From NCBI RefSeq assembly GCF_048771995.1, contig NC_133030.1, forward strand, positions 39,990,001 through 40,054,000: DNA of 64,000 bases, in the 5' to 3' direction. Under the pieces are notes generated by a model. That model did no database searches. It was not told the DNA's origin and was given only the letters and a program-made list of their open reading frames with translations. This stretch comes from Taeniopygia guttata. Lineage: Eukaryota; Chordata; Aves; Passeriformes; Estrildidae. Position numbers and translations under genes: made by a program. This document shows positions 48,666 to 60,620 of this stretch, in pieces. Each line of letters opens with the position of its first letter. The stretch's first letter is position 1.

Positions 48666-48676
48666 GGGGATTTCCC
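48666..48676. promoter_or_regulatory. NFKBIA: Distal kappaB site GGGGATTTCCC
   Basis: Eleven bases that satisfy the kappaB consensus in two registers, about 255 bp upstream of the TATA-like box. Confidence 0.7.
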
Positions 48677-48864
48677 TGCCCTACCCTGCCCGATCCTGGC
48701 GCTCCCGACGCCTCCTCCCCGGCCGGGTCCCACCGCTGCTCGGGGTCCTGGCGCGCTGCGGGGCCCCTGGAAGGCCGAGGAGCGCCTCAGTGCCGGCACG
48801 GCTGGCCCGATTGCACCCGGCGTCCCCCCTGACATTCCGCAACTTTCCTAAGAGGGGCTGCGGG

Positions 48865-49370
48865 ATCATAGAATCAGAATAATTTGGGTTGGAAGGGTTC
48901 ATAAAACAAGGGTTTTTCCCTTGTCTGGCAACTATTTCTGGCCTCACTGAGGGTTTGTGCTTTCTTGTCCATTTTGTCATTTTCCCATGGCATGCCATTC
49001 ATTTGAACAACAACTTAGAAGAAAATAAAGACCCATCTAGACCAACACCTCTGCCATGAGCAGGGACATCTTCAACTGCATAAGACCCCTATCCAACCTG
49101 ACCTTTAATTTTTCCAGGGATGGGCATCCACCACCTTTCTGGGCAATCTCTAGCAGCAAGAGGCTGCCCAGAGGGTTCACCACCGTCATTGTAAAAAATC
49201 TTCTTCCTTATAGCTAACCTAAATTGACCTTCCTTCTGGTTTAATCCCTTGCCCTTTGTCGTATGGCAGCAGGCCCGGCTACAAAGGCTGTCCCTATCTG
49301 TTTTTATAGGCTGCCCTCAAGCACTGCAGGGCTGCGCTGCGGTCCTGCCGGGAGTCTCGCTGTAAGCATT
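48865..49370 (-). mobile_element. CR1 LINE 3' end, interrupted, upstream of NFKBIA
   Basis: On the + strand it begins 'atcatagaatca' and 'tttgggttggaagg', then after an interruption 'cccatctagaccaacacct', 'cagggacatcttcaactgca', 'ccaggga.gggcatccacca' and 'attgtaaaaaatcttcttcc'. This is the reverse complement of a CR1 3' UTR. It starts right at the outer edge of the NFKBIA CpG island. Confidence 0.88.
48906..49022. mobile_element. About 117-bp insertion within the CR1, copy A of an unnamed repeat
   Basis: CR1 similarity stops after 'ttcataaa' and resumes at 'aaagacccatc'. ATAAA occurs on both sides and could be a target duplication. The insert contains a 7-bp-stem hairpin (ACAAGGG-TTTTT-CCCTTGT), 'ctggcctcactgag' and 'ttttgtcattttcccatgg'. 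A related copy lies at about 50036-50165 on the same strand. Confidence 0.55.
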
Positions 49371-50035
49371 AACACTCTTAGAAGCTCCATCACCCACAAG
49401 GTGCAGTGCAGCACGGCACCTCGTTCCCGCACAGTCTGCACAGTGACATCCCTGAGCCTGTGAGGATCGTTTTGAAGTCTGATGAGAGGGACCACCTTCG
49501 GAGTAATTAACCAGCACTTACCTAACGATTAGGAGCAAGCTTTATAGCAAACCCAGGGCAGCAAAGTCATGGTAAAATGTCAGAGAATCAAACACCATCG
49601 GAGCAATGCTGAGGCTGCTACTGCATCAGTGCACTGCATCTGCCCTGCTTGGTGAGGAGTGTCACTTCTTGGAGGGATTCAGGTAGTATTGCACATGATG
49701 GGTGTTACGCTGCCGTGCCTGCAAGTGTGCAGGTGTTGCCTCAGCATTTAGAGGATTTTGCATCTCTGCTGTGTAAGTTTTCACTCCATAACAGAACAAA
49801 CCTTTAAAGAAGAAATTACATTTTCAGCCACTCTTCTTACTTTCTCTGGCCATTCCTAGTGACTCTACTCTGATGCTTTTTTTTTTTTTTTTTAACTGCT
49901 GTTATGCCATCTGCGGGTAATAAAAACTGGATAAATGCAGGATCCCACATGGATAAAAGACATTGTCTGCAGAGCTGATGGCAGTGAATTTTTTCCTGGT
50001 GAATTTTTGCTTCTGCTTCTCAGATGTAGGGGATT
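49371..50035. other. Intergenic upstream of NFKBIA, no gene seen
   Basis: Unique-looking sequence with a T run at 49877-49893. No exon or promoter motif set was recognised. Confidence 0.5.
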
Positions 50036-50165
50036 CCCATGAAGAATTTTTCTTCTCTTGCAACAATTGCTGGCCTCACTGAGTAACAGTGTCTGTACTT
50101 TTTTTCCTTTTGTCATTTTCCCATGGGATGGCATCCCTTTGAACTTAGAACTTAGGGGAAAATCC
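50036..50165. repeat. Copy B of the unnamed repeat
   Basis: It shares 'ctggcctcactgag', then 'ttttgtcattttcccatgg', then 'tttgaac' and 'acttag..gaaaat' in the same order and spacing as 48906-49022. It has its own small hairpin (GAAGAA-TTT-TTCTTC) at the equivalent place. No CR1 flanks it. Confidence 0.6.
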
Positions 50166-53100
50166 AAAGAAAATGAAAGATGCAGAAGAGAGGAAGAATG
50201 CCTGTCTTTCTGTGAGCAAATGTTTCTAATTTTCAGCCCAGCTGTGCCATTCCAGGACTTCTTTTCAGTATTCATCACTTGGCCTGGGACAATCCAGTGG
50301 TGCTTTTGGGCAGGTTTAGAAAAAAGTTGTATAACTCTTTCTTTTTTAAGTTAAAGGTTATGAAAGTTTCACGAGGTTTTTGAAACAGTTCCCCCTTTCT
50401 AATGTAAATTGGCAGGGGAAATTTAATTAACAAATGAATCTCGTCCTATCCGCATCTCTTCAAAAAAGGAAGAAGGGAGTTGAAAAGAAAGCTGACTGTT
50501 CTGACTAGGAGGGGAATTGAGCCCAGCAAGGACCTTGCTCTCTGCAGTTGGGATTTTGCTAGAACTACACAGACATTAAACTTGAAAACTCCTGTCCTAG
50601 CTGTGATGGCTGTAAACTAACTTCAGCAAAGGGAATTCTTTGCCTCCTTCTATAAGAGACCTCCAGCTGCCCTCCCAGGCCATCACAGGACTATTTTTAG
50701 CAAGCATTTGCAAGCAGCCTCTTTTCAGAGGCACACGAGATGCTTTTATTTTGTGTGTGTTTTAACTTGGCAGTACTGCAGCCAGTTGTAGGTGGCAGAA
50801 AGCTGATGGAAAATGTTTTCTGGATGGAAAGTCACGCTGAGGCCAGCCCACTTCCTGCTTCAGGGAGATGCTGCTGCTCTGCAGCCTGGCCCTAGACATC
50901 ATGGGGGGGCCAACACATGGGCCAGTAACCTGGGTATTAGGCAACTAGAAGCACGGCTGGATTAGGGATTTTGCCCTAAACCCATATGCAAAGCAGCAGC
51001 TAGCTGCAGATGCAGGGGCCAGTGGAGCCCTCATTATCAATTAAGCAAAAAAGGCTGTTGTCTTCCCTGTAACTCCTCGAAGTCAGCACAGTCGTACAAT
51101 ACTTGCCTGAAGGGATGACATAAGAGAAGACAGCATAAAGCAAAGGTCTTGGAGTGGTGAAGGTCATCGGTGCTGCTTTGTGTTGAAGTACTCTCCTTTT
51201 TCTTTTTATTTATTTATTTATTTAAATTATCACATTTAAGCAATTTTTCTATGCAATTTTCTGTATGGTACACAAGAGAAAAAAAATAGAAAGAAACAAG
51301 CTCAGTTTTTTGGATATAGGGTGGAGCCTATCACAACCCTAGTTTCCTGTGTTGCCTCTCACCCAAGTGTTGCAGTTCTGGGGAGCTCAGACAGGCCCCC
51401 AGGGGATGGAGCAGCTGTACCTATCCAGGGACAGGGGTTGGCCCTGCTGAAACAGTAGCAAAATTTCATGAACCCTGATGAAAAAGGAGAAAAAATCCAT
51501 GAGCGCTGCAGGCATCTGTGCCAACCTGAACCTTCTTTTTCTGCTTGTGTATTCTGGTTTAATACCTCTGCTATGTCTGCATTAATTTCAGAGAAGTGTT
51601 TTCTTGTCATTTTGAGAGGAGATTAACATTCTCTGCATTTCTAATTTGGGATTATGTTAGCAGTCTCTGCCGCCTGGTCCAGCAGGTACTTCAATGCCAA
51701 AGGACTACCTAAAAGTTACTCTAACAATGTAAAAACTGTAACCACGGGAGGTGGTTTTGCACCGCATACCTAAGAGCTACGTTTTACAAAATCCTCCTCC
51801 ACTTTAGGCGCTCTGAGCACTCAACTGGCAAGGCTGTGGTGCTGTAGGGATGTGATGTTTGTTTTTATTATACCTTGCAGAAAGCAACTGGCAGGGCTCT
51901 GAGAAGCAGCCTCAAGTGTCTGAATACTGAGAAGGGGCTGTAGGGTTTTAATTTGTTTTAAGAGAACGTGAAGAATTCTTGCTGCTTCCTCCAGCAAACA
52001 TATTAAATTGTAATTTCCTGATTGCCACACTAATCATGACGACCATCTAGTGCTGTTGATTTACCAGAGTTGGTCCCACAACTTCATCCTTTTTGTGACT
52101 GCTGCTGCAGATACCCATTAACTGTTTCCTCTCATTTAATCACAAAGACCGTATGTGGCTCCCAGGATATGTATCAGGAAATTTATCAGTTAACAACATC
52201 CAGCAAGATCTTGGCCCAGGATGTTAAAGCAAAACAAATCAGTGAAGTAGACCTGCTGTCTGTACTTGTATGTGCACGTGCAGATACCCCTTGGAATAGG
52301 ACTCTGGTTTGTTGCTTCAAAAGTGGACTTTGCTGGTGCAAGGGAAGCCAGGGGACACTTGACATTGTCATTTTGATAATATTTTGCAGTTAAAATCCAC
52401 GTTTCCCATTTACAGCTGCTACAGAGATAAGAACCAGGCAGCTCCAAACAATTAGTCCAATGGTAAACAAGGAAAACGTATTTCCCTCCTACTTTCTAAT
52501 AATAATATAAGTAAGTAATTTGAAAGCTTAAAAAAAACAGCCAAAAGAGAGAAAGGAAGGTTATGCAAAGTCAATTTTTGTCAGCCAGGATGAAGGCAAA
52601 AGGTAGACACATGTGCCATGTGGCCTGTATTCCTACCTTCTCAAGTCTTTTCATCAGAGGTTATTTTGGGTTGGTCATAGACTCCAAAGAGCAGAATGGT
52701 GGATGCAGTAGGAAGCATTTCTGCACCTTATTTAAGCTGGTATGATATCCAAGCAAATAGTCTGCAGGGTAATTTTTGGCACGCAAAGCCAAGGTCCAAA
52801 TTAGGACATTTAAAGTCCTACCCATGTGCCACAGACACAAAAATATAATTAGCTGCAGTGTCCTGACCAGAGTCTAATGGATCTAGAGTTCTGGTTGGCT
52901 TTTAGTCTAGTCTTCTAGTCTGCTTTTATTTTTTGACTTCAGCTTATTTTTGGCAAGGCTTAAACTGATGCATTGCATCTCTGGGAAGGTCTGTATTTCT
53001 CTGCATGAACTGTGGGCTGTTTATCAATTGGTTGCATTTCTGGGGATCCTTAGGGATGAGATGTACTGTATCAATTTAAACTGCTTTTATTGCTATGCCT

Positions 53101-53840
53101 TAAGGGTAAACATAAGTCAAGTAATTTGAAATTTGCTACCACTTGGAAGGCAAGTTTTCTCTGGTGTCATTCCCGTTTTTCATGTGGAAGCTTTGTTAAA
53201 GCATGTTGCTCAAAAAGCTTTAAGCTGATGCTCACTGCCTGATGCAGCAAAGCTTGCTGCCACACTTGTTTCATGTAGGAAAAAAGGATCTCGGGGAGGT
53301 AGAAGGCAGGTCTCTTGAGCTTGTTTTACTACTTTCCCTCCAGCAATAACATTGCTCCCCATCAGTACAACCCCCTATGTGGTTACAGACAGAGTGGAAG
53401 CACCTAATGGGGAATGAACTGGGAGCATGCTAATAATTAAAAAGGGACTTTCCCCCTGCAGACAGCTGTGACATTTGGTAATGTTGCAGTCTCTAGTTTT
53501 TCCCAGCAAGTAGGGATATTGCAGAATTGGAGAGGGTGGAACAGTGGGACCATGCAGAAAAACTGAGCTGTTGACCGTTTGGGAGAGATAGCTAAACCCA
53601 GCAGAGTGGACAGGGCTGTGCAAAGCAGGGAGCTGCTTTTATTTCTGTTTGGATTACAGAGAAAGTCAAAATTGGATCTGGATATCAATTTCTCTGTGAT
53701 ACTCTTAGATGGTATTTTGAGCAAACTAGCGACCTTAACTGAGTTACTCTGGGGCTGTCAGAGCTTGGCTGCCTGTGAGCAGTGAGAGATGTCTGTTTCA
53801 GCACATAGTTTGCTCTGAACTTCTAATGCACCCTGAACTT
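50166..53840. other. Intergenic, no gene seen
   Basis: Only random ORFs. It contains a (TTTA)n stretch at about 51205-51225. No repeat family or exon was recognised. Confidence 0.5.
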
Positions 53841-53885
53841 CTTTAGGCACAGAGGTTGCACGGGATGCAACCTCTGTGCCTAAAG
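53841..53885. repeat. Perfect hairpin, 20-bp stem and 5-nt loop
   Basis: 53841-53860 is the exact reverse complement of 53866-53885, with loop CGGGA at 53861-53865. The stem begins CTTTAGGCAC and ends AGAGGTTGCA. Just upstream, CTGAACTTCT is directly repeated at 53815-53824 and 53833-53842. No tRNA, snRNA or transposon family is recognised. Confidence 0.95.
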
Positions 53886-56800
53886 TTGGTGGGTGTGAAT
53901 AATCCTGGATAAACACAAAAAGCCAGCGCACCGCTCCTGTGTGCACAGTGGGAGCCCAGTGCAGCAGACAGGCGCACAGCAAACCTCAATTAGAAGCTCA
54001 GCTGCGTTTGGGCCCAGGGATTTCCCTGGGGACGGATGTGGCAAACACAGGGGCTGATGAACTGAGTGCTGTAGCTGTGTGTCTGAGCCAGCAGAGGTGC
54101 TGCCAGGAGAGGAAGCAGGAAATACTAGACAATACTAACGGCAAAGCCCTGAGAGGAAAAACCCACAACAGCAGAAGATGAACTTTGGGCTGTGTTCTTC
54201 CTGAAAAAGCCCAGGGACTGCCAGCCAAGGGACTGTCGAGGTCAGCTCCTCCTGTGCACACCCTCTTTGGAGGAAGGCAGGCTCTTTGCTCTCTGCTTCT
54301 TCTGGTGAAAGTCCTCTGGAGTCACAGAGCCTGGCAGACTGCATGGCTCCGGGTGTGGTAACCCCAGTCGGCCATCCACAATTTGCCTGAGGCTGGCAAG
54401 GGGTGTCGGCAGCAGCTGCTGTTAAGATAGCTCTTAAGAGGAGCTTAGCTTTTAGATACCTCAGTGCAAAACACCCATCTGGGTGTTCTGGTGCTCTGCT
54501 CGGAAACTTCCCAAGGTTTTAACCTGAGTTTTTTCTGGCATAATTGTAAGCTCAGAGCTGGATCATTGGCTGTGTCAGCAGGAGCACGCAGCATTGTCCA
54601 AGGGCTGGATGTGTTTCTGGTGCCATGTCCTGGTCCAGCCCATCCTTCTCTTCTAGTAAACAAATGGCTGTTGATGGAAGTGGGGCTGCAGCACCTGGGG
54701 TATCACAGTTATTCTTTGCAGGAGAGTGAGCTGGGAGAAAATCTCCAAGGGACAGCAAAGAGCTAGACTGCATTTAGAGGAGTGTTAGGTGAATTCTGAT
54801 TTACACACAGAGGGGCTAAAGGCAGGCTGAGAGGGGTTAAATACATCCCATGTTCTGCATGCTCTGAGTATTGCAGGCAGTCCCAGGACACGGGTTATAA
54901 TAAAATCCTCATTTTCTCATACAGCTCTCATTCTCTGTTATTTTCATGCAGCCAACTGTTTACTCTGAGCATGATCTCTCCCAGGTGATGACTGGCAGTA
55001 AGTTCACGGCCACCACCACATGTGGGAGCTAGGAAATGAGCAGTGCCATCCTGTGGTGCAGCTTCAGCTCTGCTGCCCAGCCGGTGGTCGGAGGTGGCTG
55101 CTCCTGCCGGTCCCGAGGTACCCGAGCTGCAAGTAGAACATGGGAATTGGAAATAACACTGCATCTTACAGAGTGGGCTGGGATCAGTGCTTCATTATTA
55201 AAGCTGTACTGGGAAGGAATAGGGAGCAGATGGAGATTGCAATGGAGATTTTCTAGCCTCTATGGAGTTTAAATGTATCTATCTCCAAGGCTACATCCAT
55301 TCCTGGGGTAACTTTTCATTTAGCATACAACTTTTAGGGCTTTGATTTTTTCGGATTTCATGGAAGTTATGTACTAACTTATGGTTGTGGTGTTTCCTAG
55401 ACAGAAATATCTCTCCAGGATCAGGTCCTGCCTTTCTTGGACAGATAGTTCATGCACGGCAGTAAATTCAGTTCTTCTGTGAGCTCCCCATCCTGTGTGC
55501 ATGCTGTGGTGATGTCTGGAGGGGCTGCCTATGGCGTAGCCCTGAGGGCACATGCTGCTGGCCATCCCTAGATGTTCAGGAATCCTGTACAAATGGTGGA
55601 AACTAGACCTTGAGTTCTTCCCAGATCAAATTTCTAAGCAGGTAAAAATATAACTTGCTTGGGAAAACACTGACCTCTGGTAACAGGCTTAGGGTCACAG
55701 GCTTGGTTTTAAGTCAGGAAGATTCATGAAGGCTCTGAAACACATTTGTGGGAAAGCCAGCAAGGAAAGTGAGGTGGGAGGGAGTGGTTTTCCCCAGAGC
55801 ATTAAAGAAAATCCATATCAACCCCTCTTTGAAACAAGTGTTTGACTGTCACACTATTTAATTCTTCTGCCTGCTTTCACAGACACAAATCCTTTCCTTG
55901 GCTGCATCCTCTGCCTCCCAAAGCCCGGCATCTCACTGTGGCCATTGCAGCTACCTCCTGCATCCTCACCAGCTGGCAGTTCTTTGGCCCTGCAGACCTG
56001 GGAGACAGAAGCCATCCCAGTCAAAGTGTCCTTGTGCCCCAGGAATTCTTGTTGCTGTAGCAGTGGTCTGCCCATTTGGGCTTCTCCAGAAAGCTCCAGG
56101 TGGGAAAACTTTCACATCAGCTCTGGTCTCCCTGCATTGCCATGGAGCTGTGCAGGCAGAACCTTACTTGTGATCTGCTGAATATGGTGAAGGACACCTG
56201 TGGGAAGACACCTGTGGTCAAGCCCAGAGCCTGACCACTGCATGAGCCCCCCCATGTAGGCAGGCACTGCTGCAGAGCAGGGGCTCAGCCTGGCTTTGGG
56301 GGAATGGGGTGAGCCTCTGTGCAGGAGGGCAGCGTTTGCAGGGTCTTAGCTCATGGGGCAAGGGTAGGGTGTGCATGAGAGGGTGGAGTAGGAAACAGCT
56401 TACTGGGCTGTTGCCCCACTGCCCTCACAGGTGGCACCTACTCAAGCAGAGTTTGGAAAGAACCCATTTCAGCTTAGTTTAGCTCAGGTTTTTAAAATCC
56501 TGTTGGGGTGAGCTGCCGTGAGAAATCACACCACATATGATCAAGCATGCATTGGCAAAGGCAGGAACATTTCCCAAATGTTTTTTTCCCTAAGGACTAT
56601 CCAGAGACACCAAAATGTATTGTCTTACAGGAAGGATAGAGCCCCAGGGAGGTGGATTGGGCAGATAAAAGCCTTCTCCTTGGGAGCTCAGCTGCACATT
56701 AGTTTCAGCTGCATCATCAAAGTGAGTCATTCAATAAAAACAATTAGCTGAGGAAATATCACTAAACAGTAATAATTATCCAAATGTCCTAGCATTGACC

Positions 56801-59800
56801 ATTTAGATGACTAAATCAACACAATCAATTGTGTTAATGAATGCTAATTCAAATCTAATAACTTTCTGGTTTATTTGATTATGTATAAAGAATTCACCTG
56901 CAGTGCTTGGACAGGATGAGGTGGCAGACAAGATGCTTGGTGACCTACCTGTCCTGTGGACTGTGTGAATGGGTGATCCCTAACCTGCCAACGGTACATA
57001 GCAGTGTCCCCTCCATAGTCTGTGGAGCAGTAGAAGAGTGCTTAGATGATGTCTAGGTATCCTTCATCTGGGTGGGCAGCTTTCATGGACTTCAGAGAGA
57101 CTTATACCCACACAGAAATGCGGTGAAGCCTCTCAGGAGGGGCTACATTCTCCTTTCTGCCTCCTTACCTGGAGAGTCTCACAGGGCTGTGAATCTCCTA
57201 AACTGGATGACTGGATAAAGTCACAAGAACACCAGCTATCCATGTCATCTACCTGGGAGTAAAGGGGTATGGAGGGAACTCATGCTTAAAACTGACACAG
57301 TTTCAGTCAAGAGCAAGTCACACTTGTAATTAATGTTGGAAACTGACTCTGGATCAGGTTTTTACTCTCTCTTCCTGTCCCCATCACTGGTACCTAAGCT
57401 CTGGAGACACAGGTGTTCCCTAGAGTGCTTCATGCTCTCCAATGATCATTGTTCATTTTTTTATGCATGGATGTTGTTTTGTTGTGTCTAGACATTGGTA
57501 TGATGCTTGCCACCTCAATATCTAGAAATTATGGATGTTATAGATCCAGTGGGATTCAGCTTGGTGCTGGAATTACCCTCACACTTCCCTTTAAAAGTGC
57601 AATGATCTCCTCCATGCCCATTGCCAGCACACCAACCCTTCTTCGTCCATACTGGTAAGTTCTTGGAAGAGGTTTATTCTTAAAAAAAGTTTGTTCTTTA
57701 TCAGTATTTCAAAAAGAAATCAGCGAAGATAATAAGAAGGCAGCCTGCCCTGAAAATGGATGCCTGCCATACTATTTTCACATGTCTCTAGAAATTGTTA
57801 TGTTTAGCTCTCCTCATTCTCTGCTAACACAGGAAGGAGTGAATGTGTCTGGCACAGGGACCAGCGACACACTTTTGCAACATGGTGTGCCAGGGGTGGC
57901 TAAAACCCAGCGTCTCTGAGGTGAGCAGCTGTCAGGCTGCACTCATGGCACTCACACTGATGCTCTGTCCACTGAACCACATTTTTGCCTCAGGTGAAAA
58001 ACAGTGCAGGCATTGACAAGGTGAATTTCTCCTACTGCCCGCTGTCCGTTCTTGCTATGGCATTGAAGGGTTTTCCAAGTGGGGCTAACATGCAGGTGAG
58101 TCACTACAGTGTGCTGCAGCAGGTCTGGCTCTGTCCCTCCTGCACTCACATCCACAGGTCCAGCCGAGGGAACAGGAGCCAGAGCCATGCCAGGGAGCTG
58201 GGAGCCTTTGCCATCAGCTGAGGGCGCCTGGCCATGCTGTTGGTAGGAGCAGCCCTTGTACCACAAGGACTGGGCTTCTTTGCTTGTCTGCTAGTATTAA
58301 CATTCATTTGCTCTCTGAAACAGACTTGGTTTATTTATTTTTTTTTTTTAGGTCATTCTGTGTAACATAATCATATTGGAGTAGAATTCTTCTGCCTAAT
58401 CAAATGAAACTTCATGCAGTTAGTTTGTCCTTAGCATTTACTAATGAATGTGATTGTGAGGATTTAGTTTCTCACATGGTTAATAGGAAGGCATTTAGAT
58501 AATTATAGCTGTCTAGTGTCTTTCCACTGCTAATCGCTTTTACTGCCTGGTTCATTTCCAGACCAGCAAGTGAAACTCTGGCACACAATTGTGCAGGGAA
58601 ACTGCCCCTGTGGTTATATATTGCTGTATTCCTGATACGATGATTTGTAGGTGCAAAGTCAGTTCCCAGCTCCAGCCTAAATTTCATATGAACTTCAGAA
58701 AATCACAGCCTTGCTGTGATCCACCCTTCCTACTTTTCTGCACCATGCTGGGCCATGCAGTCCAGCACTCCCTCCCTGACACTGGCTGGCTGAAGACACT
58801 TAGAGAAGAAAAATTTAAGTAGACAAATATGTAATGGTCCCACTCCTGGACTGTGCATCCAGCTTCCAGAGCTTCAGGAGCTTTCCATGCACCTTTGTTT
58901 AGAAGCTGCAGTAGATTTCCCTAATCCATTGCTGGACTTTGTCATATCTTTGAACTCCATGACATCCTTTGACAATGATGCTGAACAGAAAACTGCACCA
59001 AAAATCCCTGGTGTTTGTTTTAAAACTACTAGGTGGTATTTCAATTGAGAAAAATCAATACTTCTCTTCAGAGAAACAGGGAATGAGATTTTGTTTTCTA
59101 TCTTTTTAGGGCACCTGTGATGTGATTGAGCTGTCACCCCCCTCTGCTGTCTCCTTTCCAAGCTTCAGCTAGTCCTGCTTCTATCTTGGTTATTTTTTTT
59201 CCTCAAATGAAAACATTTCCATATCTGGTTACCTTTTACAGAACCTATTTTTTCCTGACTATCATTTTAATACAGAGTGCAAATTGTAGTTAAGGATTTA
59301 TAGAAAGGTAAAGTGATGTTTTCTGTTTGGTTTTTTTTGTTTGTTTTTTTTTGTTTTGTTGTTTTGTTTTGTGGTGTTTTGTTTTTTTTTCCCTGTTTAG
59401 TCCTATTAATTCTGGAAGTTCTGTTAATTGTGTTTTGCCCAAATGGAGCCCTGATCTCAAGTATCCATTATAGCTTTGAAATTAATTTTCTAGTAAGACC
59501 AGTTCATTTAAAGTCTGTGGCAGGTATAGATTTTCCCCATCAGGTGCTGTATAGTGCATTTGTTCATGTGGAATTTTATGCAAAATCTAACTTCTTATTG
59601 CTGTGCTATGTCACATTAGGAAATATTTCTGTACTTTTTAGCTATACTTTAATCTTTTCTGAATAATTCTTCATTAACTGCAGCCTTTGCTAATTTGTCC
59701 TTCACTTTGTTTACTTAGATCATGTGGTAAAAGACTTGGTATTATTTTCTTTTAAGATCTGGAGGAGGAAACATGCCTGTTACACAAGTTAGTGAAGTAT

Positions 59801-60086
59801 GTTACAATGATGATTATGGTAATGATAATTCTCATAACCATTTTTTCATTGCTCTGTCCTTTGATAGCTATCTTGTTGCTAACAAACAATTCAGTACCTG
59901 TTTGGAGGACTATCTCCTTAGGAGCTTAAATGGGAGAGATGTCTGTACTGGTAAAATGAAGAGAAGCAAGAGGAAACAATTTTTGGCTAATATTAAATTA
60001 AAATTAGGAGTTGTGACTGCTGGTCTGAGAGAGATGAGGGACCCTTAGAAACTCCAGCATCCCTCCCAGCAGCCGCTCCTCAGGTG
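53886..60086. other. Intergenic, no gene seen, one conserved-looking patch
   Basis: No exon recognised. 56735-56890 is AT-rich with many ATTA/TAAT cores and an inverted repeat AACACAAT-CA-ATTGTGTT (56818-56835). A T/G-rich low-complexity run lies at about 59325-59392. A 91-codon ORF at 59773-60048 has no recognisable motif. Confidence 0.45.
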
Positions 60087-60113
60087 TAGTTTAGTTTAGT
60101 TTAATTTAGTTTA
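60087..60113. repeat. Short (TTTAG)n repeat
   Basis: About five imperfect TTTAG/TTTAA units directly at the left edge of the orphan CpG island. Confidence 0.75.
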
Positions 60114-60620
60114 TGATTACTCCCCCCAGGGTTTTAGTGCGACACCCCACTCCGTCCCCCCCCTTCCGCGACGGTGGAGCAGGGGAAAAAAGAAGGCGAA
60201 GGGTAGGGGGAAAAGGGCAAGGGGCAGGAGAAGGGGAAGGGGAAAGCCGCAGCTCCGTCCCCGCCCGGCCCGGCGGGAGGAGCTCTCCCGGCCCCGGGGC
60301 AGCGCGGCCGGGCCGCTCCGTGCGGAGCTGAGGGCCGCGCTAGGCCGGTGCTGCGCTTCCCTCTAGCGGCGCCTCAGCCCTGCAGAAGGACGCTGTGTCC
60401 CCCCGAGGGGCCGGCGCTGCTCGGCAGGAGTGGCTGGGATCCGAGCCCGCCAAGCTCACCTTTCCAGCGGTACCCGGCCCATGGAGACGGCGCTGTGCTC
60501 CAGACGAGCTGCGCTGGCTTTACAGCAAAAACAGGACAGCCGTGTCTCCTCCCTCAGGCTCCCAGGTATGCCTTTACCAGGGACTCTTCCTCTCTCCTTG
60601 ACCACGTGGAGTCAGTGTTC
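60114..60620 (+). promoter_or_regulatory. Orphan CpG island
   Basis: A sharply bounded GC- and CpG-rich block follows a purine-rich tract (about 60179-60246). It lies about 12 kb upstream of NFKBIA, where no gene is expected from mammalian or chicken order (the next known genes, INSM2 and RALGAPA1, are farther away). No TATA box was seen. It may be a promoter of an avian lncRNA or small gene, or a distal element. Confidence 0.55.
60481..60565 (+). CDS. Hypothetical first coding exon in the orphan CpG island
   Basis: An ATG at 60481 with G at +4 opens 28 codons (METALCSRRAALALQQKQDS, then RVSSLRLP) and runs into a good splice donor, CAG/GTATGC, at 60565-60566. Position at the 3' side of a CpG island fits a first exon. 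No known protein is recognised and no second exon was identified in the remaining 3.4 kb. It may equally be non-coding. Confidence 0.2.

Larger units (their letters stand above)
48360..48840 (-). promoter_or_regulatory. NFKBIA: NFKBIA promoter within a CpG island
   Basis: The CpG island runs from about 47860 to 48840. On the minus strand a TATA-like GTATATGC lies at 48411-48404, about 52 bp before the ATG, placing the start site near 48378 with a short leader. Two kappaB sites lie upstream (48455-48464, 48666-48675). The layout, a TATA box with a proximal kappaB site 40-50 bp upstream, resembles the known mammalian NFKBIA promoter. Confidence 0.8.

Noticed and set aside
47797-48882. 361-codon ORF on the + strand across the NFKBIA promoter and exon 1
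   Set aside because: It is antisense to the verified NFKBIA exon 1 and intron 1 in a CpG island; GC-rich DNA has few stops. The protein is Pro/Arg/Gly-rich without motifs.
59773-60048. 91-codon ORF next to the orphan CpG island
   Set aside because: It lies on the AT-rich side, has no motif or splice support, and its length is expected by chance in a window of this size.
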